Positions 11,415 through 23,613 are shown, numbered from the stretch's first letter. The stretch is DNA of 64,000 nt from Elgaria multicarinata webbii (GCF_023053635.1 NC_086173.1:144431197-144495196); one strand, 5' to 3'. Notes: generated by a model not told the origin, from the sequence alone. Made by a program: numbers and translations.

Positions 11415-11959
11415 TTTATGTGGCAGCCCACTTGTAGAGCTGTTTTATTCCTGGGGGCTATCCATAGATGAACATAGTTCTGGACACTGAATAAGAGTGC
11501 AACCCTATCTGGATAGTGGCCAGCCTCCAAAATTGGAGGTTGCTGAATATCCTATGCAGGATGGCTGGAGTACAAAGGGGATCCTCTTCTCTTTGCTCTG
11601 GCTGCCCTGCATTTTTGCCAAGAAAGCAATTTTGCCTGCCTAGTCATGGCTTCGGGGAAGGAAGTGGCCTGGAGACTCAAAAGGAAGCTGCTTAAAGCAA
11701 CTTCTACAGTCTCCTCCCCTTCCTGCTCCAGGACCCCCCACTTTTTGCCCTCTCTGTGCTCTGTTTCTGAGCAGAGAGATGGTGCAGGGAGAACCATGCT
11801 GGTTATGAAGGGAAGGGGGAGGTACTGGGGAGAGCAATTTCTGGGCTCTGAAGTCAGAGCCCTTGTTTCAGACTCGGTTCCTAGAAACTCAAGAATCCTA
11901 TGGCCTGTAGACAGTGTCTAGTGGCCATAGGATTGCTCACTTAGCCTTCTAACAGCATC

Positions 11960-12170
11960 CAGTGGAGTTGGTGGCTCCGATGTCAGGGAGGCTGTGAATC
12001 CACTCTGGGTTCCAGATGGAACTCTAAAGGAGCTATCCAACGTGCTGAACCTGATTTGATGCTTGAGTTCAGCACCTTGGATAGCTCCTTTAGAGATCTG
12101 ACTGGTTCCAACTGAAATCCAGATCTGGTGGCCACAGCCCCACTGACATCGGAGCCACCAGCCTCTACTG
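11960..12170. mobile_element. Palindromic hAT MITE (GGTGGCTCC family) with perfect 8 bp flanks
   Basis: Ends CAGTGGAGTTGGTGGCTCC and GGAGCCACCAGCCTCTACTG are inverted. The interior pair AAAGGAGCTATCCAA / TTGGATAGCTCCTTT is also inverted. The sequence ACAGCATC flanks both sides (11952-11959, 12171-12178). Relatives are at 36192 and 59440. Confidence 0.85.
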
Positions 12171-12178
12171 ACAGCATC

Positions 12179-12386
12179 AACATAGGAAGCTGGCTCATAC
12201 CAGGTCAGACTCTCTGTCCATCAATCCCAATAATGTCTACTTTGACTGGCAGTTTCCCATGGTCTCAGGCAGAGTGAGCTCCTTCCCACCACCTGCTAGT
12301 TGATCTTTTCAAGTGGAGATGCCAGGATTTAATCTGAAACCATCCTCATGCAAAGCACGTGATCTTCCACTGAACTATGACCTCTC
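12179..12386 (-). mobile_element. tRNA-derived SINE (family 2)
   Basis: Read on the minus strand it runs from a degenerate A box to AGCTTCCTATG. Clear parts are TCCTGGCATCTCC-like and the 3' motif GACCTGGTATGAGCCAGCTT. Confidence 0.7.
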
Positions 12387-12439
12387 CTATAATATGAGGA
12401 CTTTTGGCAGCAAACTGCTATGGAGTCTTAAAAGGACAG

Positions 12440-12761
12440 ATTTGAAAATAGACAAAATTTGTCACTTTTAAGCCTCCATAGCAACCATGGCCATTTTGAT
12501 GGAAAAATTTGCCAGAGTCAACATGAGTTTGTCAGGAATAAGTCATGGCTGACCAACTTTATCTCCTTTTTTGATAGAGTTACTACTTTAGTAGATTATG
12601 GGAATGAGGCAGACATAGTATATCTTGATTTCAACAAAGCATTTGACAAGGTTTCCCATGATATCCCTCCTGACAAGATGGTAAAATGTGCGTTGGACAA
12701 TACTACAGTTAGGTGGATCCATAGCTGGTTGAGCAACTGTACTCAATGAATGATAATTAAT
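12440..12761 (+). mobile_element. CR1 LINE, first half, interrupted by a MITE
   Basis: It codes SQHEFVRNKSW...FFDRVTTLVDYGNEADIVYLDF, which is CR1 reverse transcriptase. The element resumes after the MITE at 13027 with a DNA stretch equivalent to QDCVLGPVMFN and the FAD-box region. Confidence 0.85.
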
Positions 12762-13026
12762 TAGGGTGACCATATGAAATGGAGGATAGGGCTCCTGTAT
12801 CTTTAACAGTTGTATTGAAAAGGGAATTTCAGCAGGTGTCATTTATAGACATGCAACACCTGGCAAAATTCCCTCTTTATCACAACAGTTAAATGCAGTT
12901 AAAGCTGCAAGAGCCCTGCCCTCTTTTGTATCTGGTCAAGACGGCAGGGCTCCTGCTGAAATTCCCTTTTCTACACAACTGTTAAAGATACAGGAACCCT
13001 GTCCTCCTTTTCATATGGTCACCCTA
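12762..13026. mobile_element. Palindromic MITE, TAGGGTGACC family, inserted in CR1
   Basis: The ends are TAGGGTGACC and GGTCACCCTA. The target duplication AATTAAT is perfect (12755-12761 and 13027-13033). The host CR1 is continuous across the junction, so this element is younger than the CR1. Confidence 0.9.
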
Positions 13027-13185
13027 AATTAATGGCTCAGCATCCTCCTGCAGGCAGGTCTCAGGACTGTGTCCTAGGCCCTGTGATGTTCAACATTTTT
13101 ATAAATGACTTAGATGCAGGTATAGAGGGGTAGCTTATCAAATTTGCAGATAACACAAAGCTAGGAGGAACAGCCAACATATCTG
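13027..13185 (+). mobile_element. CR1 LINE, second half
   Basis: It continues the 12440 copy through the reverse transcriptase active-site region (AAATTTGCAGATAACACAAA codes the FADNTK-type box). It then ends abruptly against a MITE half at about 13186. Confidence 0.8.
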
Positions 13186-13219
13186 GAGGACTACAGGTTG
13201 GGGAAGGCTGTATTAGAAC

Positions 13220-15450
13220 TTTGTGTGGCCCTGCCTCCTGTCAACCTTGGTCTGAAGAACTCCAACCTCACAGCATGCAAATCCAGGTGTGCCTGCTTTG
13301 CTCTGAGAAATAATAGAGGGCTGTCAGCTGTTTTCTAAAAACGCTGGAGGGCTCTCCGAATTAACAAGGGCCAAAAGGCCAGAGATGCTGCCTTCTCCCG
13401 GGCTTTCACCCTAGACACACAGAAAAAGAGCCAAGGATACTTGCATTGCATCGACTCCGGCTTCCCCTCAGTCTGCAAACATTTCTGCTGACTGCTGCAT
13501 TCTACCCAAAGCAGGAACGACCACCATCCACACAAACCAAGAGAAGAGGCCACCAGCTTCCTGGGAAAGGCCAGGCAACAATCACGTTGTTGTGTGCCTT
13601 TCAACACATCTTCTGGGGGAGCTGTTCTCATCAGCTGGCTCAAATCTCTACCCTCCGCCCGCCTGCCCAGTCTCCTGCACTCTCCTCCACCCCACCCTGG
13701 CCCCTCCGCACCGTGAGGCTGCATTTAAGCAGCAGCTGTTACCATGAGACCTAGAGGAATACACTCATGCCCAACCCCCCTCCTTCTCAGCTCATTCACC
13801 TCCTGTCCGCAAATGAAACAAAGCCGGAGGTCCTTCCTACTCTTCCCCCCTCCTTTCGGCTGGTAGAAGTGTAGCATTGGCTCCCCTCAAAGTATAACGA
13901 TCAAAGGCCACCCCCCACCCCTCAGCCTTGGCAAGGACAGACCGAGAGCTCAAGGTAAAAAAACAAACGTTACATCTATGCCAGGGACGCAGAAATTAAT
14001 TTAGGGTTCCAAGTCAGGGTTGCCAAGCAGCCAGGAGGAAAACCGTTTTCTGGCAGGTTACCAGCAGTGAGCCAGGTCCGGCTCCAAAGGGCACAGTGGT
14101 TGGGCATTTGCCAGGAGTAGAGATGTGAAGAAGGGCTGGGGGCAGGGGCAGAAAATGCCCAGAAAAATGTGGGGGAAACCCATATTTCCCTGGTTTTCTC
14201 CCTAGGGTTTTTTTTTGGGAAAGGGGGGTATTTTCCTTTTTTTGTTCTACTTCCCCCTGCAAAACCTAAGATTGGCAGAGCCGAAACCCCTAATATTGCT
14301 GCCAATTTCACTTTGCAGAGAGCACCCAAGGTCAGAGGCTCTGTAAGAAAATTCTTGTTTCTTCTAGGTTCAGCCTGCAGGTGGGAGTTAAGATGACTGA
14401 ATGCTCCTTCATACAAAGAAAATTCCTTGCACATAGAAAACTAGCATGTCAGGGAGCAGAGGTCTGGTCTAGGCTTCTCCCTGATGCACTGCTTTTCCAT
14501 GTGCAGGGTTTGTTTGTTTGCTTTGTACAAAAGAGAATACATCTGTATCCTTCTTCAGTTTGAAGTGGTACAGTCTAGAAACAAGTTAACCATCTCATCT
14601 GCTGTTTGTGAGATGTAGTGCCTAGCCCCTACCTCTTTAAACAAGCATTTTACCCTGTTGCATAATTTATTGATTGTTAGTTTGGGCTCTTTGTGTCTGA
14701 CTTTGTGGAAGTTTTGAACCTCAAGCTTGTTGTAAATGCGTTTAAGTGATTGGTTACTGTTTTTATATCCCACAAGCTGCATTGAGCGACATCTTTTTGG
14801 GAGGAGAAAAGCACAGTATAATTCCTTAAATAAATGAATTAAATACTTGTGACCTAGACAGTTCTGCCAGCGGTTTGTTGGTTAATAGTCTTCAGCAGAA
14901 TCTCACAAGCTAAATCCACTTTTTCCCCACCCAGATGTAAACAAGATTTCTCTTTAAGCAGAAGTTTCTGTGGTTAAGAGGACAATCCATGCTAAGACAT
15001 GTCAATTACGATAAATGATACAAGCACTGATATGAACAACCATGCAGGCCGCTGTCAATTGAGTCTCATCGCCTCCGGTCCCAGCTGAGAGTATCCATGG
15101 AAACTATCCTCACTGATCAGCCAGTTCGCAGTATAATAATAGTCCACATCCCATTCAGGATCCCCTCCTGACCTCTCTAGGATATTGGTATTGCAGCCTG
15201 GCTGCAGCATCATTCTTTGGCTGGCTTTTTTCCCCTATTCTCACAAGGCTCACCAGGGCATTACATGTTCAAGAAAGACATGATGCCTTCTGCGCTACCA
15301 ACATAGGAGTTTAATTTTCACAGCTTCCTTACAAAGAATTCTGGGAATTGTAGTTTGGGGGAGAGTGCTAAGAGAATGATCTGTTCTAGATTCCTAGCTC
15401 TGCTCACAACAGCACCACAGTTCCGGTCAGGGATACGGATGCATGAGCCA
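13220..15450. other. Intergenic, mostly unique
   Basis: Around 13330-13760 is a GC-rich, non-repeat stretch with CAGCTG boxes but no splice-bounded frame I recognise. About 14560-14850 ends in a LINE-like A-rich tail (CTGCATTGAGCGACAT). There is no host exon I can support. Confidence 0.5.
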
Positions 15451-15451
15451 G

Positions 15452-17265
15452 AATCATAGAATCATAGAATAGCAGAGTTGGAAGGGGCCTACAAGGCCAT
15501 CGAGTCCAACCCTCTGCTCCATGCAGGAATCCACCCTAAAGAATCCCTGACAGATGGTTGTCCAGCTGCCTCTTGAAGGCCTCTAGTGTGGGAGAACCCA
15601 CAACCTCACCAGGCAACTGATTCCATTGTTGTACTGCTCTAACAGTCAGGAAGTTTTTCCTGATGTCCAGCTGGAATCTGGCTTCCTTCAACTTGAGCCC
15701 GTTATTCTGTGTCCTGCACTCTGGGAGGATCGAGAAGAGATCCTGGCCCTCCTCTGTGGGACAACCTTTTAAGTATTTGAAGAGTGCTCTCATGTCTCCC
15801 CTCAATCTTCTCTTCTCCAGGCTAAACATGCCCAGTTCTTTCAGATTCTCTTCATAGGGCTTTGTTTCCAGACCCCTGATCATCCTGGCTGCCCTCCTCT
15901 GAACACGCTCCAGCTTGTCTGCGTCCTTCTTGAATTGTGGAGCCCAGAACTAGACGCAATACTCTAGATGAGGCCTAACCAGGGCTGAATAGAGAGGAAC
16001 CAGTACCTCATGTGATCTGGAAGCTATACTTCTATTAATGCAGCCCAAGATAGCATTTGCCTTTCTTGCAGCCATATCGCACTGTTGGCTCATATTCAGC
16101 TTGCGATCTACAACAATTCCAAGATCCTTCTCGTTTGTAGTATTGCTGAGCCAAGTATCCCCCATCTTGTAACTGTGCCTTTGATTTCTATTTCCTAAAT
16201 GTAGAACTTGGCATTTATCCTTATTAAATTTCATTCTGTTGTTTTCAGCCCAGCACTCCAGCCTATCAAGATCACTTTGAAGTTTGTTTCTGTCTTCCAG
16301 CTATCCCACCCAATTTTGTGTCATCTGCAAATTTGATAAGCGTTCCCTGCACCTCCTCATCCAAATCATTAATAAAAATGTTGAAGAGCACTGGGCCCAG
16401 GACTGAGCCCTGCTGTACCCCACTCGTTGCCTCTCCCCAGTTTGAGAAGGTTCCATTGATAAGTACTCTTTGAGTCCGATTCTGTAGCCAACTGTGAATC
16501 CACCTAATAGTTGTTCCATCTAGCCCACTTTTAGCTAGTTTGTTAATCAGAATGTCATGGGGCACTTTGTCAAAAGCTTTGCTGAAGTCAAGATATATGA
16601 CATCCACAGCATTCCCACAGTCCACAAGGGAGGTTACCCGATCAAAAAATGAGATCAAATTAGTCTGACAGGACTTGTTCCTGACAAATCCATGTTGGCT
16701 TCTAGTGATCACCACATTGATTTCAAGGTGTTTACAGATTGACTTCTTTATAATCTGCTCCAGAATTTCCCCAGGGATGGATGTCAGACTGACTGGTCTG
16801 TAGTTCCCAGGTTCCTCCTTTTTGCCCTTTTTGAAGATAGGGACAATGTTAGCCCTCCTCCAGTCGTCCGGCACCTCACCCATCTTTCATGATTTTGCAA
16901 AGATAATAGACAAAGGTTCTGAGAGTTCTTCCGCTAGCTCCTTCATTGCTCTAGGATGCAGTTCATCGGGCCCTGGAGATTTGAACTCATTCAAGAAAAT
17001 TAGGTGTTGTTTGACCATTTGTTTATCAATCTCTAACTGCAATCCTGCCCCCTCAACTTCTGCTTCACTTTCTCTGGGGGTGGTTGGGTCATAGACCTGC
17101 TTTTGGGAGAAGACTGAAGCAAAGTAGGAATTGAGCACTTCAGCCTTTTCTTTGTCATCTGTTATCAATTTGCCATCCTCATTAAGCAGTTGAACCACCA
17201 TTTCTTTCCTCTGTCCTTTACTACTCACGTATCTGAAGAAAGCCTTTTTATTACTTTTAGCATCT
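15452..17265 (-). mobile_element. CR1 LINE, 1.8 kb 5'-truncated copy
   Basis: It covers most of the reverse transcriptase and the 3' end. Recognisable parts are [34 protein letters not shown] and FADDTKLGG (active site at 16320-16331), then the C-terminal [13 protein letters not shown] and LEAFKRQLD. It ends with the CR1 ATTCTATGATTCTATGATTC terminus. The frame is split into at least four pieces. The 5' end is cut near 17265. Confidence 0.95.
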
Positions 17266-17614
17266 TGAGCTGGACAGGGCCTGACCTAGCGCATGTGCTA
17301 GGGGTGTGCAGCACCAACACCTGCAATGGACGATCCATATGAAGCCTCTGGATTGGACAGCTCTGGTATAAATATTAGGATCTTGGCCTTCTGTCTTTCC
17401 ATACTCAACAGAGCAGTTTGTCCTTCTTGATGCACTCCAGTTTGCAGCCAGACCACTGACTCCAAGGAGAACATCCCCTAGGGTGGCCATTTATGAATTT
17501 CCTCCCCACCACCACCAAAAAAAAGAGTAGCAAAGAGGGCCATAATTTGCATGAAATTTATGTGTATATGGAAATTTAGAAATTCTTATTATAATCTCAC
17601 CATAATGTGGAAAA

Positions 17615-18137
17615 TGGCCAGGTGACCAGTTTGCCTGCCTGGTCAGTCTGCTGTCCAGAGGTTAACTGTTGAAGGGCAACCGCTCATATGGTTCTTTAAG
17701 CGTCATCAAACGAGCGTTTTATTGCATGCTCATTACTAGGCACTCACAGATTTCCGTGTGTCCTATTCATGGTGGCGTCTGCCTCCCGTGCATCTCCCAC
17801 CCCTTCGAGACTTCTTCCCGTGACAAAAAAAGACCCCGGTAAGTCTGATTTATTTTTAGACAAGGAAGTGCAGGAGAAATGGCACAACAAAAATGGCCCA
17901 CTGAATGGGCCATATGGATGTTGTTTACTTCCTCTTTCTTCTCCGTGAGAAAGAAGAAGTATTATGCAACAGAAGCGGGGGCAGAGAAGCGACGGTAGGC
18001 AACCATGATTCCGCCCCCCCCACCGCCTCGTCTGATGGAGCTCTTTATCTGTAAATCAGAACTGGACAGGGCAGCCGTTCAAACAGAGAACTGCCCTCCT
18101 TAAAATAAAAAATAAAAAAGGACATATGGCCACCCTA
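17615..18137. mobile_element. Unclassified DNA transposon carrying a second repeat
   Basis: Outer parts (GGTGACCAGTTTGCC ... AGGACATATGGCCACCC) resemble 23614-23797. The inner 17727-18040 resembles the repeat at 5940 and has GGCCCACTGAATGGGCC at its middle. This suggests one element inserted in another. Confidence 0.4.
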
Positions 18138-18782
18138 TGTGCAATACGGCTGCCCATGGTCCCAGTTTTACCCTGACAGTTCCCCCCTAGGAGAGGAGAT
18201 ACCTTCTTGGCAATCTCACACCAAGATTTTTCTTTGATCAGATGTGCCTGTTTTGAATTAGCAACTTCTCTTTTAACAGCTCAGCAAAAGGTAATTTCCA
18301 ATTAAATAATTCCGGGAGGCTCCAAGGCTTGCCTGCTCCTATCTCAATCAAGGTTGGTCCAATAAAATTTGCCATTTCCTACTTTTTGAGATCTTCAAAC
18401 CGGACTTTCTGTATTCCGTGAGACATTTGTTATTTCCTCCGGTAATTCCTCTATCAAGCCCATTATGTTGTGCTTGGCTAAAAGATGCAACCTTGCTTCC
18501 AAGGCCGTAAGGGTTGGAAAATCCATCACTCTCTTGGAAATCTGTTGCTGCGGTTCATCCTCATTGATAAACAAAGGGCCCTTATTTCTAGGCTGCATTT
18601 GTCTTGTTGTAACAGGCCCTTTTGTCCAGTTGAAGTCTTTTAGGAACCACAAATATTCCTATGCGCCTTTATCATGCTGCTTCTTGGACTTCTGTTCAAT
18701 AAACGACAAAACTACAAGTACTTGTCCATCCAGACATAGCACTTGTCTATACATACCGTACCAACCTGTTGGCTCCCTAAGA

Positions 18783-19189
18783 CAGGGGTGGGCCAAACTA
18801 CTTACAGCATGGCGGCAGAATTCCACTTTGAAGAAGCTATTGGAGGCCACTTTGTAGTGGGAGGGGCGTGAAAGGCAAAATCTTTGTAGCCACATTTTCT
18901 TTCTTTTTCTTCCTTCCATTTAAATTTTATAATAAAAATATTTTTTTAAAAAAGGGGCAGGACCAAAAATAGCAGCATATTTTAGTTTTAAGGCTCTTCC
19001 TGATGGTATCTAAGCCTTAGGAGTGGCATTTTTATATTTTAAAATGGGGGGGTGAGGTGAGGAATGACACAAAAGCCAGGAAGCCACTGAACAATTGGTG
19101 GTTGGAGGAAACGGGAGGGGGAATGTGGTGTTCTGGGGAATCCCAGAGAGCCAGATTGGGAGCCCTGGGCCCGAGGTTCTGCCCCCCTG
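18783..19189. mobile_element. hAT-Charlie-like element with perfect target duplication
   Basis: The ends are CAGGGGTGGGCCAAACT and AGGTTCTGCCCCCCTG. The flanks CCCTAAGA (18775-18782 and 19190-19197) are identical. It is 407 bp and non-autonomous. Confidence 0.88.
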
Positions 19190-19239
19190 CCCTAAGATGA
19201 GAAGGAAAGGCCCTTCTTTGTGTCCCACTTAGAGCAGAG

Positions 19240-19430
19240 GCATAGGTGATGGTGATGAGAGACAGGGCCTTCTCAGTGGTAGTACCAATATCGTGGAACA
19301 TCTTTCCCATAAAAGTGTTCCCCTCTCTCTTGGTGTTTTTGGCCTGTCAGTGAAGACTGTTCTATTTCAGACTGTCAGAAGGCTTTTGCCTGCCAAGTGT
19401 TTGTTTCGTTTAAAGGCTGTTTTACCTCAG
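19240..19430 (+). mobile_element. L2-type LINE fragment, diverged
   Basis: GACAGGGCCTTCTCAGTGG and the downstream AGTGAAGACTGTTCTATTTC resemble the end of an L2 open frame (GLLSGG...VKTVLF). Confidence 0.5.
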
Positions 19431-20206
19431 ACTACTGGTGTAAAGCCCATGTCACTATGAACACAAATAGTCCTGCTCCTTTCCTGCTTTTTTGCCCCTC
19501 AATCCCATCACCACAAAGGGGCTCATGAATAATACAAATGTGACTCATGCATAGTGAATCCTCCCTCTGAAATTTGCATATGGTTTTGCCCTGCCTCCTC
19601 CCTCATGCACAGCAATTGACCTCCTCTATACCCTTTCCCTGCTCTGCTGGTGGTGACAGCCTAACCATGCAGCTGCACTTGGGGCTCGCCTTTATGCCAC
19701 CCTGATTGGCCGAGCAAGGCTGTCTGTCATCCCGCTGGTGGAGGAGCTGCCCTGCCTGTTTGGCACAGAGGAAATTAACTGCTATTAAAGCTCAAACTTT
19801 CAACTTCTTCAAACTTTAAAAAATTTCTGCATGTCTACACTGTTCAAGCTTTAGTTTAAAACAAAAATGAGAAAAATCGATCTGGTAGAACTCAAGTAAT
19901 AAGCCTTACACTAGCACATTCTTATACAAGATGATCTGGTGGAATTATAGACTGACGTAAGCATAGGCAATTTTGTCCCCTCTACTTTTTCTGTTTACCA
20001 AGCTAAAAGTAAGTATGTGTGCACATGATGCTGCTTTTTCCTAATGTAAGTTACCATGCCCTGCTACTCACACACAGCAATGTCACACTGTCATACTGAA
20101 GGCATTGTGAAGAGTAAAAAAATAAATAAAATCTGATCCAAAACTTGTTCCCACACACTTGCTGGCATTTCAGAGAGCAGAAACGTTCTTCTCTTCCCTG
20201 ATCCCT

Positions 20207-20310
20207 TTTATTTATTTATTACATTTATATACTGCCCCATAGCTGAAGCTCTCTGGGCGGTATACAAAGGTTAAAAACAGTGAACATTAAAAACAAATAC
20301 ACAAAAATTT
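20207..20310 (-). mobile_element. L2-type LINE tail (family A variant)
   Basis: (TTTA)n, then ACATTTATATACTGCCCCAT and GAAGCTCTCTGGGCGG, reverse complement of the tail at 11250. Confidence 0.8.
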
Positions 20311-20930
20311 GTTATTACTCTAATCACCCATGTGTGTGATGAATAACTATTCCGAGAGGTTTCCATCCACGAGACATTTGTTCTGGTATCCCAGTGTATA
20401 TTTATTTAATGAAAACCTACTTATATTCTACACATTTAAATGATTGCTCTTCCATGCAAACAATCTTATTTGTACAAAGGTTTCTGTGCCGCAGGGCTGA
20501 CTCTTCTGTTTTGAAGTGATGTGGAATCTAGTGTTGGGCTCCCTGGCATCTATTGTTGGGCTGCTGTATGCTACAAATTCTGCTCCTGGTCAAATCCACA
20601 CCATCCTATTCTCAACTCCATCAGGGCAGGGAAGGAGAGGCAGACGTTTGTGGTTGCCTACCAGCCAAAGGATATACGTCTCAGTCTGTCATTTGGGACA
20701 CAATTGCCTAAAGCAGTGTGGTTTTCAAACTGCGTTCCAGAGAACCTTGGCTTATGCAACTGTTGTCCTGTGAGACGATGGATTCTGTGGGATGGCGCAA
20801 CGTTGGTCTGAGTTGAGATTCGGGAGAGGGGAAGGGTGCCTGCCAGTTGGCAGTAGCTGATAAGCGTGTCGGGGCTGCTGGTGGTAAAGCCCCCGGCATC
20901 ATACATGTACCCTGCAAAATAGTTGAAATG

Positions 20931-21150
20931 AGAGCCAGTGTGGTGTAGTGGCAAGAGTGTTGGACTGGGAGTCTGGAGATTGAGGTTCTAGTCCCCACTC
21001 AGCCATGGAAGCTCACTGGGTAACTTTGTAACTGGTTCTCAGCCTAACCTACGTCATAGGTTTGTTGAGAGGATAAAATGAAGAGGACCACGGTGTAAGC
21101 TGCCTAGGGTTCATCGTGAGACTAAAAAAGGACATAAATACAATATAATG
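20931..21150 (+). mobile_element. tRNA-derived SINE (family 1)
   Basis: It starts AGAGCCAGTGTGGTGTAGTG, with an A box near TAGTGGCAAGAGTG and a B box near GGTTCTAGTCC. Then it runs through CAGCCTAACCTA to an AT-rich tail. The same family is at 23821, 27322, 31614, 38669 and 60241. Confidence 0.85.
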
Positions 21151-21399
21151 CCTTTTTAAAATGACCCCTTCCAATTTCACCAAACGATTGCCAGTGTATG
21201 TTTGAATCGATTTAGTTCAGCCTCACTCAACAGACTTGGCAAGTGCCCTGTATAAACTGAAGGTGTGCCATAGAACTTGTCTTAGAACGCTTTTTAACAT
21301 GCAGAGATCTTTCAGGAAACAAGCCTGAAGAAAAAGTGTCTAGACAGAGGACACAGCTTGATTCTGAATAAGGGCACAGGTACCTTCCAGACGAGCCTT

Positions 21400-21560
21400 T
21401 TATTGTGCAATTACCCCCAATTCATGGAATTTTCTGCATGGTCCAGACTTCATTGTCTTCCATATGTAACCCTCCCATCGCTTCCTCGGTCTTTTTTCTT
21501 ACTACAAAAAGTCCATTAGGGAGGAAAAGACAGAATATGCTGCACAATGCCTTTTGATTG
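21400..21560. repeat. Unclassified DNA-transposon-like repeat
   Basis: Related to 5940-6110 through GTCTTTTTTCTTAC and its surroundings. Confidence 0.4.
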
Positions 21561-21815
21561 GTAGCACTAGGAATTCTGTGTGTGGAATCACCTCACATCT
21601 CAGCGAAATGTATTTGGGGTGGGTGAATGGGGTGGGACACAAGAGTTGACCATTCGGTGGTGCCCATTCCGAAGTGCATATTCGTGTAATACCTTAATTA
21701 GGCCAACTCAAAAGATCACACAATGTGTGCAAGCTTTTGAAATCTCCAGGTCTCTTCATCAGGCAAAATATAGGGGAATAGGGGAAGAAGAGAAACTTGA
21801 TGGTAAAGTCACAGT

Positions 21816-21881
21816 GACCCTGTTCAGACAACATGCTAAGCCACAGTGGTTAAGCATTTTGAGCTAAACATTACAGCTTAA

Positions 21882-21921
<40 letters not shown>

Positions 21922-22284
21922 TATATAGCACCATCAATGTACATGGTGCTGTACAGAGTAAAACAGTAAATAGCAAGACCCTGCCGCATAGGCTTACATT
22001 CTAATAAAACCATAATAAAACAATGAGGGGAAGAGAAAGCAAACAGGCACAGGGTAGGGTAAACAGGCACTGGGTAGGGTAAAACTAACAGTATAAAGTC
22101 AGAACAAAATCAAGTTTTAAAAGCTTTAGGAAAAAGAAAAGTTTTTAGCTGAGCTTTAAAAGCTGCGGTTGAACTTGTAGTTCTCAAATGTTGTGTGAAC
22201 TATCCCTAGCCATGGTGGCTACAACCTTTGCTGCCAATGGGTTAGTGGCCTAACCATAGCTTAGCATGTCGTCTGAACAAGACC
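21816..22284. mobile_element. MITE with GACCCTGTTCAGAC ends, split by an L2 copy
   Basis: Left arm GACCCTGTTCAGACAACATG and right arm GTCTGAACAAGACC are inverted. The interior words (TTTTGAGCTAAACATTA, CCTAACCATAGCTTAGCATG) match 51393-51580 and 56705-56862. Family B L2 sequence occupies 21880-22189. Confidence 0.8.
21880..22189 (-). mobile_element. L2-clade LINE 3' end (family B), inserted in a MITE
   Basis: It starts with (ATT)n and ATATAGCACCATCAATGTAC, then CCCTGCCGCATAGGCTTACA. It ends within the C-terminal codons near TTGAACTTGTAGTTCTCAAA. Confidence 0.85.
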
Positions 22285-22289
22285 AGTGT

Positions 22290-23580
22290 CTGCATGTTCA
22301 GAATCCCAAAATTATGTTTGGGAGCAGGAAACTGTGGACATTTAAATTAGGCTCTGTGGGTCATGTGATGGTTACAGCTTGGACCTGCATCTGCCACTAA
22401 GATTGCTGGGAACCAGAACACAGCCTAATTTGAAAGTCGTAGACCCCTCCTCCCTCACTTTACCTTGGGACTCTGAACATGCAGAGCCTGTGACTTCACC
22501 ATCAAGTTAGTTCCACACCCAACCTGCTTTTTATAACATCTTGGCTGATGAAGAGACCTGGAGTTCTTGAAAGTTTGCAGATTTTTTTGTGAACCTTTGG
22601 TTGGCCTAAGAAAGATATTGCACTAATATGGATTTGGGGATTTTTCTTATGTCTAACATAGCTACCTTTGTGAGTTTTTCCCTTTTCCCATTCAGTATGC
22701 CAAACACCGACTGATGGGGAAGGCTCACAAGTCCTTTCCTGACTTTCCATCCTCTCAGAGGCAAAAGAGGATCCAAGTTATACATAACTGATCTCACAGC
22801 AAAGGACGTTTCTGCCTGCCACGGTCACACAAACATTTTCTCTGCTCCCAGACGCTCTAAAACTCCAGCAGAGTTTCTCCCACCCAAATCCCAAACTAGT
22901 AACTAGGAGACGGAGCCAAAAACACACTTTTGCCTTGCTCTGATCCATTCATGACTTTTAAACACTAATCCCCTTTGTACCTCTCCTCCGGAGCCAATCC
23001 TTGCCTGCAGCCCATTCAGCCTGCGACAGAGTTTTCTTGCAAGCTTCATTTAAAGAACGAGGAAGGGAGGGGAGGGGAGGAGGGGAATAAACATTAAAAA
23101 GAAAGGTTGGAAAAAAGTAGTCTTTTCTTTCCTGTCCCAATCTCGGTCTGGAGTGGAGAACTGTGTTTGTATGTTCCGTGCCTTTGGAGCAGGGCAAAGA
23201 CAGGGCTTTCACTGAGAGCGAGTGCCTGTCTGTCACAGCCCAGAGCATTCATTCCCAAACAGTGTGCGCCATTCACAGGCTGCCAGGCCTGGATGCAGAA
23301 GGCAGCTATGCCCAAGAGAAGACGGCGGCCAGAGACTGGGAAGAGCAGCGGAGGTGGGAGAGGAGAAAATGCCGAGGGGACAAGAGAGACAGGCAGGGCT
23401 AGGAAAATGGTGTGTGTAGGGGGTGACCACCTACAGATCACAGAAAAAGAAGACGAAGACGAAGAAGAGCATCAAGGAAAAAGAAAAGGAACAAAAAAGT
23501 TGACTCTAGCATAGCATTTGCATATGCCATTTTATGTGTGTAGATGTACATTTAAAAATAAAAATGATAATTTAAATCAA
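22290..23580. other. Unique intergenic stretch
   Basis: No repeat family is obvious. 23040-23470 is purine-rich with several overlapping short open frames. None resembles a known protein, and no exon boundary pair could be supported. Confidence 0.45.
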
Positions 23581-23613
23581 AATACAAGACATCTCACAAT
23601 AGCGGGAGAGACT

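Noticed and set aside
13335-13754. GC-rich stretch as a gene promoter
   Set aside because: CpG is not enriched as at 49100 or 61300, and no exon with a donor follows. Left as unexplained unique DNA.
16272-16883. 203-codon open frame on the minus strand
   Set aside because: It is CR1 reverse transcriptase ([23 protein letters not shown]), a 5'-truncated mobile element, not a host gene.
20710-20880. Possible hAT element starting GTGTGGTTTTCAAACTGCG
   Set aside because: The left side resembles a Charlie end, but no matching right end or duplication was found.
23094-23514. Overlapping open frames on both strands, possible PLXNB1 leader exon
   Set aside because: Purine-rich biased composition explains the open frames. 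No semaphorin or plexin residues are visible.
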